Made by a program: the position numbers and the translations under genes
Assembly: GCA_024280375.1 (NCBI GenBank)
Contig: JAJRQF010000025.1
Coordinates: forward strand, 1 to 33,283
Source: Alphaproteobacteria bacterium
Lineage (GTDB): Bacteria > Pseudomonadota > Alphaproteobacteria > Rhizobiales > Rhizobiaceae
Length of the DNA stretch: 33,283 bases
Direction: 5' to 3'
In this document: in pieces, positions 23,320-32,075 of the stretch
How the letters are laid out: every line of letters begins with the position of its first letter
How positions within the stretch are numbered: the stretch's first letter is position 1
The notes under the pieces: model-generated
Database searches by the model: none
Seen by the model: only the letters and a program-made list of their open reading frames with translations
What the model was told of the DNA's origin: nothing

Positions 23320-26178
23320 ATGCTTAAAGAAATGGGCGAAGAAACCGGGAATATTCTGTTACGAATGAGGTACACTAAACACGTACCAGTAGAATCCTTC
23401 ATAGATGTTATTATGCGGGTGCATAGGTCGGCAACGTTAGACGTTTATTGTTGTGTTTACCTATTTGTCGCAATTGACGCCGTATACCCGGAGACGCGCA
23501 ATGACGCCTGTCAGCGCTTTCTGGTAGATAATTATCGTTCCGGCGGGTTCATAAAAAACACAATAGAACAATACACCCGCGAACCATATCAATCAGCTTT
23601 TTACCGCACTGAGTACCAGCGCTTGCTGGATGCTTTTGTTCGCCCGGATGAAGCGCAAGACAGCATCGATAAGGAAACCGGCACACCCTCTGACCAGTTG
23701 CTGCCCACGGCACAAATTGAGCGCATTCACGCCACCCCCATTGACCTTGTCCCTCTGCCCGCAGACCATCAAGCCTTTAATCAGGATGTGATAGAGTACG
23801 ATGATGACGACGTTCCGAGGTTTGATGAAAATGGGGATGAGATCCCCCCGTATACAGGCCACAATTTACAAGACTTAAGAGCGCAATTATGTAGTGCGTT
23901 TGATAATTTCTATTATTCGAGAACGAACCGACCGCAGCGAACCACTATAATTGAAGCTCCCCCCGGCTCCGGCAAATCGCATTTGATAGCTAACTTTTGC
24001 CAAAGATATTTAGATGTTGAGGATGAGCACGTTCGAGAGCAATTCATTGAAGCGACAAGAGGGTTGCTGCCTAACACGGCTGAATATTACAAACGCATTA
24101 AAGAAGCCCGGGCCGATATACGTGGCAACTCGGTTGTTCTGATAACAAGCAAGCAGTACACCGTGCTACACGCGCTCTATGCGTTGTTACGTAAACAATG
24201 CGACATTGAGCCAATTTTCCATTACGGGCTACAAGCCAAGGACGTTACGGGGAAACGCATTTGCATTCACACAGATACGGTTGATGCAATCATCTCAACC
24301 GGCAATGACGCAAAAAACCTATTTTGCAAGAAAAACTGTGATAGGGGCGGCAAGGACGGGAAGCCTATCACGTGTCAAATTCTGTTGCAAAACCTTGACG
24401 AGACACAGAAGTTAAGGGCGCGTCGAGAAGCTGGCGGCGAACATATCCCATTGATTTATTTGACAACTACACAATCGACCATGAACCCGGCAGGGAAATT
24501 CAGGGAAGGGGATAAGATCGTTCATTTCATCGATGAAGACCCCTTAAGCGAATACCTACACACGGCAACTGTTCAAATCGAGCATCTGGTGGATTTGGGA
24601 TTAAATCGTGCAGTTCAATATTTGACCGATAACAAAAATCACACATTATCTGAACTGTATAATGTGATCCCGCCAGCTTACCAAATAAACGAAACAGACA
24701 AGCACAGATTAAAAATAATCTTGAGAAAAGCCATTAAGGCCGACTGTGAAAAGAAGAACGCTGAGTTTTGGAAGGTTGAAGGTATTACGCATTGGATTAA
24801 TACCAAAGACGAAAAACAAGTAGCCGCTCGTGATGCTGTAGCCGATCTTGACAACAAAAACTATGTTGAAAATGTGATCGAGGCAGCGATGCACATATGC
24901 CTTCCGGCATTGTTACATCATGCGTCAACACAAACGTCTGATCCAAAAGTCTCGAAGAAATTGTGGGACACGGGTATTGATCAACCGGCGATCAAGGCCG
25001 CACGGACCAACGACACCAAATCTATAAAAATTCAATATATGAAGCGGCCACCCCCACCTATGGCGATGGTTAAGAATGAAGATGGTAAGCGTGTTCCGCG
25101 TAAAATTGATCACGTGCACCAGATAATCACAGCCGCAGTCGTATTGCCCGGAGTCCTGGGTGCGAAAGTGTATGGCGCGGACATCGCCCGCACAAAACCC
25201 CGAATAACCAAATACATCAAGAATGCAGAACTCAACAGCCTCATTCAGATACGAAACGCCCCAACAACACAGGCAAAGCTGCTGTGCCCGAAACCCGGTG
25301 ACAACAATGGCGACAGAACAACCGGATCAGATTCACGTGAAAATCGCAAACAGGTTGCACGTTTGATCACCACGCTAGCGCCACGAGATCACCCGGTAGC
25401 GGTATACACGCATATGGGATTGTTACAGACATCGAAGAAGGAACCGACCGCGTGGGCATCAGATGTAAATCGTCAGCGACCTAAGATAGAATTCTCCCAC
25501 CACGGCAACAATATCGGCACTAATAAATTCGAACATTATCAGATTCATTTTGTCATTGGCAGACGCTATCCTGACACCGCTGCCGCCGCAGACATGTTCA
25601 TGGCTATATTTGGTTATTCATGTGACACAGCGGAGCGATACTTGACAGCCGGGGCAAGTGATTATGCAGTCCGCAAATCGGTCCCGGAAAACGATCTATT
25701 GCGCACCATTTCAGATCACTTACGTGAAAACGATATCATTCAAGCAGTCGGCCGCGCACGATTAGGCGAAGATAAAACAGACGATTGTGGGAACAAAATT
25801 AAGGCTATTGTGTATTACGTTGGCGATGAGGCCGTCCCGCTCGATGTGTCCAGCACGGTCATTTATGACGCGATCCCATTGTGTTCATTCCATAGCGATC
25901 TGGACCAATGTGCCATCGTCGTTCGCAGCCCGGAACGGATGCGACACCTGCAAAATACATATCCCGATTGGTTCAGTAGGGACAACATGACGCCTAACAA
26001 GTTACGAGGTTTTATGGAAAGCCCGCCTCCCGGTTTCACGCTATTGAGTTATGAGCGTCTTGAGAAACGGACAAATGTTGCTCCGATAATATGGGTAAAT
26101 GACGACTGCAACTTAACCGATCCGGTTATGCGTGAGATACTCGTTTATCTGAATGTTGACACAAATTCGATAAAATAA
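23320..26178 (+). CDS. Superfamily 2-like helicase of satellite replication
   Basis: A 952-residue protein with a Walker A motif EAPPGSGKSHL near residue 210, a Walker B/DEAD-type box VHFIDEDP near 403, and a motif VI-like DIIQAVGRARLGED near 806, spread as in superfamily 2 helicases. The first 200 residues and an insertion between 460 and 680 match nothing I recognise. It would unwind element DNA for the primase-polymerase encoded divergently. A Cys cluster (KKNCDRGGKDGKPITCQ) near 330 could bind metal. ATG 23320 is the first start; ATG 23332 is possible. The stop is followed by a non-coding hairpin-rich region. Confidence 0.75.
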   Translation: MLKEMGEETGNILLRMRYTKHVPVESFIDVIMRVHRSATLDVYCCVYLFVAIDAVYPETRNDACQRFLVDNYRSGGFIKNTIEQYTREPYQSAFYRTEYQRLLDAFVRPDEAQDSIDKETGTPSDQLLPTAQIERIHATPIDLVPLPADHQAFNQDVIEYDDDDVPRFDENGDEIPPYTGHNLQDLRAQLCSAFDNFYYSRTNRPQRTTIIEAPPGSGKSHLIANFCQRYLDVEDEHVREQFIEATRGLLPNTAEYYKRIKEARADIRGNSVVLITSKQYTVLHALYALLRKQCDIEPIFHYGLQAKDVTGKRICIHTDTVDAIISTGNDAKNLFCKKNCDRGGKDGKPITCQILLQNLDETQKLRARREAGGEHIPLIYLTTTQSTMNPAGKFREGDKIVHFIDEDPLSEYLHTATVQIEHLVDLGLNRAVQYLTDNKNHTLSELYNVIPPAYQINETDKHRLKIILRKAIKADCEKKNAEFWKVEGITHWINTKDEKQVAARDAVADLDNKNYVENVIEAAMHICLPALLHHASTQTSDPKVSKKLWDTGIDQPAIKAARTNDTKSIKIQYMKRPPPPMAMVKNEDGKRVPRKIDHVHQIITAAVVLPGVLGAKVYGADIARTKPRITKYIKNAELNSLIQIRNAPTTQAKLLCPKPGDNNGDRTTGSDSRENRKQVARLITTLAPRDHPVAVYTHMGLLQTSKKEPTAWASDVNRQRPKIEFSHHGNNIGTNKFEHYQIHFVIGRRYPDTAAAADMFMAIFGYSCDTAERYLTAGASDYAVRKSVPENDLLRTISDHLRENDIIQAVGRARLGEDKTDDCGNKIKAIVYYVGDEAVPLDVSSTVIYDAIPLCSFHSDLDQCAIVVRSPERMRHLQNTYPDWFSRDNMTPNKLRGFMESPPPGFTLLSYERLEKRTNVAPIIWVNDDCNLTDPVMREILVYLNVDTNSIK

Positions 26179-26460
26179 CGAGCAACCGCAGAGGAAACAC
26201 GTTTTACGTGTAAAGCGTTTTAATGCACGTTTTATTGTGTAATTATGCCTCTTTTTTTTGAGTCAAAACGGTCAAAAAGGTACAAAAGTCATCCGTCGAG
26301 GATACGTCAGTACTCCTTACATATTATAGTGGTTTGACACCGCAGAAAACTGCGAATGTCTAATAGTGTGATCACCCCATATAAGACTATGATTCTAATA
26401 GGGGCAACCACACTATTAATTTTTGCCCTAAAAAATAGGAATATAACAATGGTGAAAAAC
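26179..26460. other. Hairpin-rich non-coding region, candidate origin or RNA
   Basis: Three 9-bp tandem near-repeats (GTCAAAACG, GTCAAAAAG, GTACAAAAG) at 26262-26288. Perfect dyads: ACACGT/ACGTGT (26197-26211), CGCAG-AAAA-CTGCG (26341-26354), and a 10-bp stem TAATAGTGTG (26361-26370) with CACACTATTA (26409-26418) enclosing an inner CCCC/GGGG pair and followed by ATTTTTG. There is also an 8-T run (26252-26259). No coding frame is credible. Position next to helicase and near primase favours a replication origin; the last stem could also be a small RNA or terminator. Confidence 0.5.
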
Positions 26461-26502
26461 AACGACCAGTAAGAAACTGCAAAACATCAAACATTAAGAT
26501 CA

Positions 26503-26525
26503 GACTGGGGACAACGGGGGGGGGG
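26503..26525 (+). repeat. G-rich dispersed motif, copy C
   Basis: GACTGGGGACAACGG followed by G continues into a run of ten G (26516-26525) and then CCATATGCC, a tail that also follows copy D. Confidence 0.75.
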
Positions 26526-26708
26526 CCATATGCCTGACAATCACCCAAATCACCAATCACCTGCAATCGACATCGACAATATCACCCTAAATCGACACGC
26601 AAGGGGGCAAATTAAGCGCTGTGCGCGTTTTCGGGACGATTCTGAGCGGCGGTGAAGGTCACGACAGAATCGGCAAACTGAGCGATCTGTGAGCGTTACG
26701 AATAATTG

Positions 26709-26737
26709 TTGACATAAATGTAACAAACAATTATAAA
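26709..26737 (+). promoter_or_regulatory. Strong promoter before zinc-protein gene
   Basis: TTGACA (26709-26714), 17 bp, TATAAA (26732-26737): near-perfect housekeeping consensus, 46 bp before ATG 26784. The -35 context AATTGTTGACA is identical to that at 22565-22575, so the same regulator may bind. Confidence 0.75.
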
Positions 26738-26783
26738 ATACAATAAATATAACAAACGAATAAACCATAAAAAAGACGTAACA

Positions 26784-27095
26784 ATGAGCTTGAAACAGAA
26801 AACCCACTGGACTAGAGACGACCTTGCAGGAATTGGTATCGATCTGGACAAATGTATAAATAAGCATCTGGCATCGGAGGCGACCATTAAGGCACGTCAA
26901 CCGCAAGTCTGTGGCCAATGCTCAAAGCAGTTCGAAAGCAAACGTGCTGACAGTAAGTTCTGTTCTAACAAATGCCGACAACGCGCTTATAACGCGAAAT
27001 TGCGCAGCGCGTATGAACTGGTGAAGGGGCAAAACAAGCAGCCTGATGATGCCGCACCACACCCGTTGGCCCAGTCTGACACCGAAGCCACATAA
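26784..27095 (+). CDS. Zinc-ribbon protein, 103 residues
   Basis: Residues 46-75 hold CGQCSKQFESKRADSKFCSNKCRQRAY (in part), with a C-x2-C ... C-x3-C pattern and the R-x-D-x-x-FCS-x-x-C-R-x-x-A-Y consensus seen in small zinc proteins of phages and plasmids. It probably binds nucleic acid. It has a strong promoter of its own and its stop lies 11 bp before the next gene, so the two form an operon. Specific role unknown; a late-gene regulator or replication protein is possible. Confidence 0.7.
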   Translation: MSLKQKTHWTRDDLAGIGIDLDKCINKHLASEATIKARQPQVCGQCSKQFESKRADSKFCSNKCRQRAYNAKLRSAYELVKGQNKQPDDAAPHPLAQSDTEAT

Positions 27096-27105
27096 GGAAC
27101 CAGTT

Positions 27106-28464
27106 ATGGCCCGGACCGAATTACCTCCTGAGACAAAACTTGAAAAAGATACGTCAAAGAACGCTCAAGCCAAACGAGTCTATCATGTTGGCAATTGTCA
27201 CATACCGCTGGGTCGTATGAAACTCGTATTCAGTCAGGTAGCGCAATTCGTCGGTAGAAACATTGCTTTAAAGATAATCGCCAAAACCAAATTAAATAAT
27301 CAGCGCCGACCCAAACGACGCCCAATGCACAGCGATTTCATTTATGATGATTTCATTACGGAGAATGAGGGTCGGGCGTTCCCCCATCCTTCCAAGCACG
27401 TCAGTGATGCCATCACCACATTTATTACCAATGTAATTGCTGTTAAGCGTGGGGAGGCGGATTCAACCGTCAGTTCAATTCAGCTGGTAGACGGTCGATT
27501 TGACAATCCTTTAGATGCTGAATTTTATTTGTGCAGTCGAGATGCGGCATACAACCCGGATCAGTCAGCAACCCCGCTCGTAAGCCCATCCCTTGACGTT
27601 GGGCGGGTGAGTTATGTCAACACATTTGCAACCTCATTACAGGCGTTAACTTCTGACACAAAAACAACCAAAGCAATACTCGACCACATTGACCGAACCT
27701 CAAACGAGCATTCGGTTGTTGAGCTGCTTTGCGACCCACGGCTCGTTGAGAAGTTGCCCTGTTTACCAGCGATTAAAGCTAAACGCCTGCACCTCAGGGT
27801 AACATCTTTTGACGATATACGCCCGACCCAGGACATACGAACGTTACAGTGGTCGCAACCCGCCATTTCGCAGGACGTGGACATTTGCTACGTGTTGGGG
27901 CGGCGCACGTTGGCGGTTGGCCATTTTAACGCGCTATGTGAAACGTACAACGGTCACGGGTTAGTTTGTCACGGGTCGACCCTCGTACCTTATTTTAAGC
28001 GTTATAAAGGCACCCTGCCTGCAACCGATGATCATTCAGCCGATGCGTTGGCGTTCTGGTGTCACCAATTTGATCACATAAACGCACTGAATTACGTTGC
28101 TGCCGGGAAGTGTACTGCACATTTGATGTCCAACGGACCGTACTGCCTAAGCGACCTTGATGTTGTTGATTTTGAGAAACCGCTGCAAATGCCTGTTGTG
28201 ATCATGAATGCACTGGCGATGAAAGCGTGCTACCAAAATATGCCAGCTCACATTCCCATGAAGACGTTGGAGAGGGTGGTGCGTGAAGGGTACACGTCAA
28301 TAGGGGAATACGAACACATCGCCGCTCTACCAAACAAAATCCCACCTGAAATATTCATAAACGACGAATACGCAGAATCAAGTGCTGAAGTTCAGCACGT
28401 GTTTGATGTGTTAGGCATAAAACCTGTTCAAAATGCGATTATTCGTCAGATGCAGGTCGTTTGA
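27106..28464 (+). CDS. Unknown protein, 452 residues
   Basis: ATG 27106 is chosen for the AAGGA ribosome binding site (27094-27098); a longer frame from 27046 overlaps the zinc-protein gene. I recognise no family. The first 60 residues are basic (KIIAKTKLNNQRRPKRRP); the middle is mixed alpha/beta with several His and Cys; no signal or membrane segment. It is co-transcribed with the zinc protein and ends before a G-rich repeat copy. In a satellite this position could hold a helper-interference or packaging protein, but nothing in the sequence says which. Confidence 0.6.
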   Translation: MARTELPPETKLEKDTSKNAQAKRVYHVGNCHIPLGRMKLVFSQVAQFVGRNIALKIIAKTKLNNQRRPKRRPMHSDFIYDDFITENEGRAFPHPSKHVSDAITTFITNVIAVKRGEADSTVSSIQLVDGRFDNPLDAEFYLCSRDAAYNPDQSATPLVSPSLDVGRVSYVNTFATSLQALTSDTKTTKAILDHIDRTSNEHSVVELLCDPRLVEKLPCLPAIKAKRLHLRVTSFDDIRPTQDIRTLQWSQPAISQDVDICYVLGRRTLAVGHFNALCETYNGHGLVCHGSTLVPYFKRYKGTLPATDDHSADALAFWCHQFDHINALNYVAAGKCTAHLMSNGPYCLSDLDVVDFEKPLQMPVVIMNALAMKACYQNMPAHIPMKTLERVVREGYTSIGEYEHIAALPNKIPPEIFINDEYAESSAEVQHVFDVLGIKPVQNAIIRQMQVV

Positions 28465-28650
28465 TTGCGCACGGCATGCCCTTTGCTAATCTCAATCATC
28501 GATTTTAAGCGCCGCACAATGCGCTGCTGGTGTCATGGCGAGATACCCACATTTGCCGTGATCGCGCTCAGGGACTCAATTTGGGGTCCTCACATGCAAA
28601 TGATGCTCATGACGTGCTGTCATATCGCGCTTGACATGCCCCTCTCACCA

Positions 28651-28673
28651 TACTGGGGACAACGGTGGGGTGA
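28651..28673 (+). repeat. G-rich dispersed motif, copy D
   Basis: TACTGGGGACAACGGTGGGG then TGA, the best match to the consensus. It lies between the 452-residue gene and the convergent tape-measure gene, with CCATATGCC following at 28681 as after copy C. The rest of the 28465-28748 gap shows no gene. Confidence 0.8.
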
Positions 28674-28748
28674 TTGAGCGCCATATGCCGGGGGCTAAAC
28701 TTTTCATTGACTGCCTTTGCACCCACACCCATTGACCAAGTGTGCTAT

Positions 28749-31286
28749 TTATTCAATTACGTTAATCGGTCCGGTGTTGTTCCGGTCAACCCCAACTTTA
28801 GTGCCTGCGATCCCTGTTATGAATGCCGCCGCCATATTTGATCCCGCTTGTGAACTCCCATTTATGATAGCCTGTACGATGTTATCGCCCGCTGGTAACA
28901 ACGCCTCGGCAACCCTTGGTCCTAGTGCATCAACTGCTTGCTCAATCTTTACCGCTCCTGCTTTGAATGTGTTTTCAAATGTGGGGATGGTTGGATCGAA
29001 TTTTGGATCAAACCCGGGCTTGGCATCGCGTCCTCCAAACCCGAAGAAGTTAGCGTCTCGTTGCCTCTGTCCCTTTAACGGTTTTGTTGGTGGGATCAAT
29101 TTGTCTAAATAATCCTTGTTCCGCGCCTTACTGTTGTCCGCCTTGATTAGCACTTGATCGACCTTCACAGGCCCGTTGAAATTGCCTTGATCATCGAAGT
29201 TATCTAAAGGCTTGATGCTTTTGAATCCCAACTCCTTGTTATTTGTTATTAGGTTTTGTTTGCGTTGTTCACGCGCCGCTTTATTTGCCGCGATTGTTGC
29301 AGGATCAAAAAAGTCATTATACACTCTTTCAAGCACGAATGCTCCGGCGCTGAACACCACCGCTCCCTTACCAAAACTGAGCAACGAACCAATTAAGCCT
29401 TTGCCTTTTTTGCCCAGTAGCCCGTCACCTGCATTTGATGCCGTGTTACGGTTTATGGCGGCGGTGTTTGCTGCGACAGCTGAGGTGTTCAATGCGACGC
29501 CAGCGGTCAATGCTGTACGTCCCGGCTCATTGGATATTGCCAACGCCAACGCTGATACAGACGCAGTGCTTAGGGCAATTCCGCTGTCCAATGTTTTAGA
29601 GCCGGTCACCCCTCCTGTAGCAAGTCTTGACAGCATACCTGACATCGCGCCCAACACCTTAGCCATAGCTTGCTCAAATGGGGAAAAGGCTGCGTTAATC
29701 ACGTTATCTGATTGTTTTCCAATAGCAGTAAGTCCCTGATCAACTGAGTTGGATGGTGCCGTGTCCGTTCTCGATAGATTAAGTTCTTTTAGCTGTTTAT
29801 CAATACGGCGAATGGCAGCTTCCTTGGATAGGAAAAATGCGGCACGTTCTGAGGCGGCTTGGCCGAGACCTAATATCTCAGTGAAGAACTTTTGAACTGC
29901 AGTCTGATTTTTTGGATCAATTCCAGCGGCAATAACCCGGTCTTTTAATTCGGTATTAATGAACTTAAGCGGCTGAGATCTAGCAAGCTCAGCGAACTTA
30001 GAGGTTCCGTCCTTATTTCGAAGTCCCTGTTTGATCTGTTTTTGTTTCTTCTCATCGGAAATGCTGCTGCTGGTTACCGCGTCTGAGACCAGTTTTGCAC
30101 TTTGAAGGGTATTCCTTGCGCCTGATTCCTCTGACAATGCTGTAAGACGAATGAAGGCCTTTTCCGCTAACCCGGATGCAAACGAAGCTTTCTTTCTGGT
30201 TTGATCAAGAATCTTTGCCAAATCGGCATCAGAACCTAGCACGACCTGAAGTTTAGCAAGAGCCTTGATTAAAGCTTGCGCTCTATCGCCTTTATCGGCG
30301 GAATTAAGGGCGTCGATAATTTTAAGTGCCGCGGTACCAAAGGCATCTGCCTTAGCAGGGTCTGACCCCTGTTGCGCCCGAACTAGGGCCGTGAGGATTG
30401 GTTCCAATTGTGCTAGATCAGGAACAACAGCTAAAAGCTCAGTTGCGAGTTCTTTTATTTGAGTTTTTGACACCAACTGGAACTTAGCGGACAGCTGTGT
30501 TGCCAGAACATCAATCTTCCTAATTTTCTCTGTATCGTTATTGGTTATTCTCCTGAATGCTTCATCGGCTTTAGATCGTCTGCGAAGTGCGCCAAGCCCG
30601 CTCCGCCCAACCTGTCTAAGACCTGCACTAACTTCTCCAGATATAGCTTGCCCAGCTCCGCGCTTTATACGCCCTTTTACCGTTCTGCGTGATCCATCTA
30701 AAATGGTGTCTCCGGTCTGGTTTCTGTCTGTTCCACGTCGCCTGCCGGCATTCGGAACACTCGTTTGTGTTATGTTTGCGGTGCCCCTGATTGTGAACGG
30801 TGCCGCAAGGCGTTTCTTTTTAGCGAGCAAGCGATCAAGCACGCTGTTCGCCTTGGACGCATTCAAATTTACTGTTGTCGGTGCGCGCACAATGGCGGTA
30901 ACCGCCTTATGTTTTACCTGCAACCTGTTGAGTGACGCAATCGCTCTGGACGTATCCACGTTCACTATTGCAGCGCCCTTGAGTTTATTGCGTGCTGAGA
31001 CAATTCTATTTAAGTCAGCAATTGATTTTTGGGCGTTTGATTTAATCCTAACATCAATTGGTCGCGACAATTTATTAGCTACGGATGAGGTGCGGCGTAG
31101 CGATTCTGTGAGGCGGTTTGCTTGTGTCGCAGCGCGGGTTAAGCCCTTGCCATTGATCCCTGCTAATGAGGCTGAGACCGATTTGGCGGTTTTAAGTAGC
31201 TTGCCTAAATCGCGGTTGATCTTATTAATCTTACCGGATGATTTGTCGGTTACCTTTAGGATTGCGCTTTCAACGAATTGACCCAT
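28749..31286 (-). CDS. Phage tail tape-measure protein
   Basis: An 845-residue protein with tape-measure features: an N-terminal helical region (VESAILKVTDKSSGKINKIN and following) of repeating Leu/Ala/Lys/Asn helices, long low-complexity Ala/Ser/Lys stretches, and a hydrophobic segment around two-thirds of the way (GSLLSFGKGAVVFSAGAFVL). Tape measures set tail length and form the channel through which DNA enters the next cell. Start ATG 31286 has AAGGG upstream and gives a typical N terminus; a longer frame begins at 31331. No other tail, capsid or baseplate gene is near, so it works either in virions of a helper phage or is a remnant, although the frame is intact. Confidence 0.75.
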   Translation of the reverse strand: MGQFVESAILKVTDKSSGKINKINRDLGKLLKTAKSVSASLAGINGKGLTRAATQANRLTESLRRTSSVANKLSRPIDVRIKSNAQKSIADLNRIVSARNKLKGAAIVNVDTSRAIASLNRLQVKHKAVTAIVRAPTTVNLNASKANSVLDRLLAKKKRLAAPFTIRGTANITQTSVPNAGRRRGTDRNQTGDTILDGSRRTVKGRIKRGAGQAISGEVSAGLRQVGRSGLGALRRRSKADEAFRRITNNDTEKIRKIDVLATQLSAKFQLVSKTQIKELATELLAVVPDLAQLEPILTALVRAQQGSDPAKADAFGTAALKIIDALNSADKGDRAQALIKALAKLQVVLGSDADLAKILDQTRKKASFASGLAEKAFIRLTALSEESGARNTLQSAKLVSDAVTSSSISDEKKQKQIKQGLRNKDGTSKFAELARSQPLKFINTELKDRVIAAGIDPKNQTAVQKFFTEILGLGQAASERAAFFLSKEAAIRRIDKQLKELNLSRTDTAPSNSVDQGLTAIGKQSDNVINAAFSPFEQAMAKVLGAMSGMLSRLATGGVTGSKTLDSGIALSTASVSALALAISNEPGRTALTAGVALNTSAVAANTAAINRNTASNAGDGLLGKKGKGLIGSLLSFGKGAVVFSAGAFVLERVYNDFFDPATIAANKAAREQRKQNLITNNKELGFKSIKPLDNFDDQGNFNGPVKVDQVLIKADNSKARNKDYLDKLIPPTKPLKGQRQRDANFFGFGGRDAKPGFDPKFDPTIPTFENTFKAGAVKIEQAVDALGPRVAEALLPAGDNIVQAIINGSSQAGSNMAAAFITGIAGTKVGVDRNNTGPINVIE

Positions 31287-31324
31287 AATATTGACCCTTG
31301 CATAACAAGTATTCGTCTGCCATA

Positions 31325-31359
31325 TTGACAATATAATATTAAATACTGTATGTTGTCAA
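31325..31359. promoter_or_regulatory. Divergent promoter region, tape measure and TerS
   Basis: TTGACA on the plus strand (31325-31330) and on the minus strand (31359-31354) face each other with A/T-rich spacers (TATGTT at 31349; TTATAT reading leftward at 31336-31331). The layout copies the 22561-22619 region, including TTGTCAATGA. The TerS start codon lies within it, so a short or absent leader is likely. Confidence 0.55.
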
Positions 31360-32069
31360 TGAATTTGCACACTGCAAAATGGATGCTATACACGATTAAT
31401 GCTCGAATTAAACTTGGAAATAATCCACAAACTCTTCAGCATTACATTCAAGATATTAATCTAAAGCTTCCTAAGCTTACAATTAAGCAGAAAGTGTTTG
31501 TTGAATATTACCTTCTGTCGCTTGACGCGAACCAAGCCGCGAAGAAGGCGGGGTTTAATGAGCGAGGTGCAGGCACCCGTCTGCTGGCAAAACCTTACAT
31601 AGCGGAATGCGTTGGGTTGGCAATTGAATATCGAATGCGCCGCATACAGGTGACCCAGGACGATGTCGTAAACGAATTGTGCAAGATGGGTTTCTCGAAC
31701 ATGGAGGACTACACGTCAAAAGATGCGCATGGTGGGCGATTTATTGATCTGTCAGAAACAGATCGGGATCAGATGGCGGCTGTTAAAAAGATCAAAACCA
31801 AAGAATATAAAGAAGGCCGAGGGGAATACGCTAGGGACGTTCAAGTGACCGAGTTCGAACTGTATGACAAGATCAGCACATTAAAGATGATCGGGCAGCA
31901 CTTGGGAATGTTTAACGATCCCAAGAAAGTTGAAATGTCAGGACCAGACGGCGATCCAATTCCAATAACAACGTTGCAGTTAGTGCCAATTCAGCGCGGT
32001 ACGTTCTTCGATGTTGAGCCCGTTCCAGAGTCGACAATTCAGTTAGTGTCTGAAAATCCAGAGGTTTGA
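31350..32069 (+). CDS. terS: Terminase small subunit
   Basis: The core matches the Terminase_2 family: LTIKQKVFVEYYLLSLDANQ, QAAKKAGFNERGAGTRLLAKPYI (in part) with the DNA-binding helix-turn-helix, then the VTQDDVVNELCKMGFSNMEDY segment, and a C-terminal oligomerisation/interaction part. TerS chooses the DNA to be packaged; in phage-inducible islands a satellite TerS replaces that of the helper, so that satellite DNA is packaged. No large terminase follows, which supports use of a helper motor. Start candidates are ATG 31350, ATG 31359 and ATG 31383; none has a ribosome binding site. The first 45 residues precede the conserved core. It is followed at once by another gene. Confidence 0.85.
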   Translation: MLSMNLHTAKWMLYTINARIKLGNNPQTLQHYIQDINLKLPKLTIKQKVFVEYYLLSLDANQAAKKAGFNERGAGTRLLAKPYIAECVGLAIEYRMRRIQVTQDDVVNELCKMGFSNMEDYTSKDAHGGRFIDLSETDRDQMAAVKKIKTKEYKEGRGEYARDVQVTEFELYDKISTLKMIGQHLGMFNDPKKVEMSGPDGDPIPITTLQLVPIQRGTFFDVEPVPESTIQLVSENPEV

Positions 32070-32075
32070 TTGAAC

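Noticed and set aside
27950-27985. Further G-rich motif copy in the 27106 gene
   Set aside because: Only ACAACGG followed by TCACGGG matches; too short and in coding sequence.
30541-31281. Long plus-strand frame of 246 residues opposite the tape-measure gene
   Set aside because: It is the antisense of a long Ala/Leu/Arg-rich gene, where few stops arise by chance; no own start signals. The same applies to 29212-29739.
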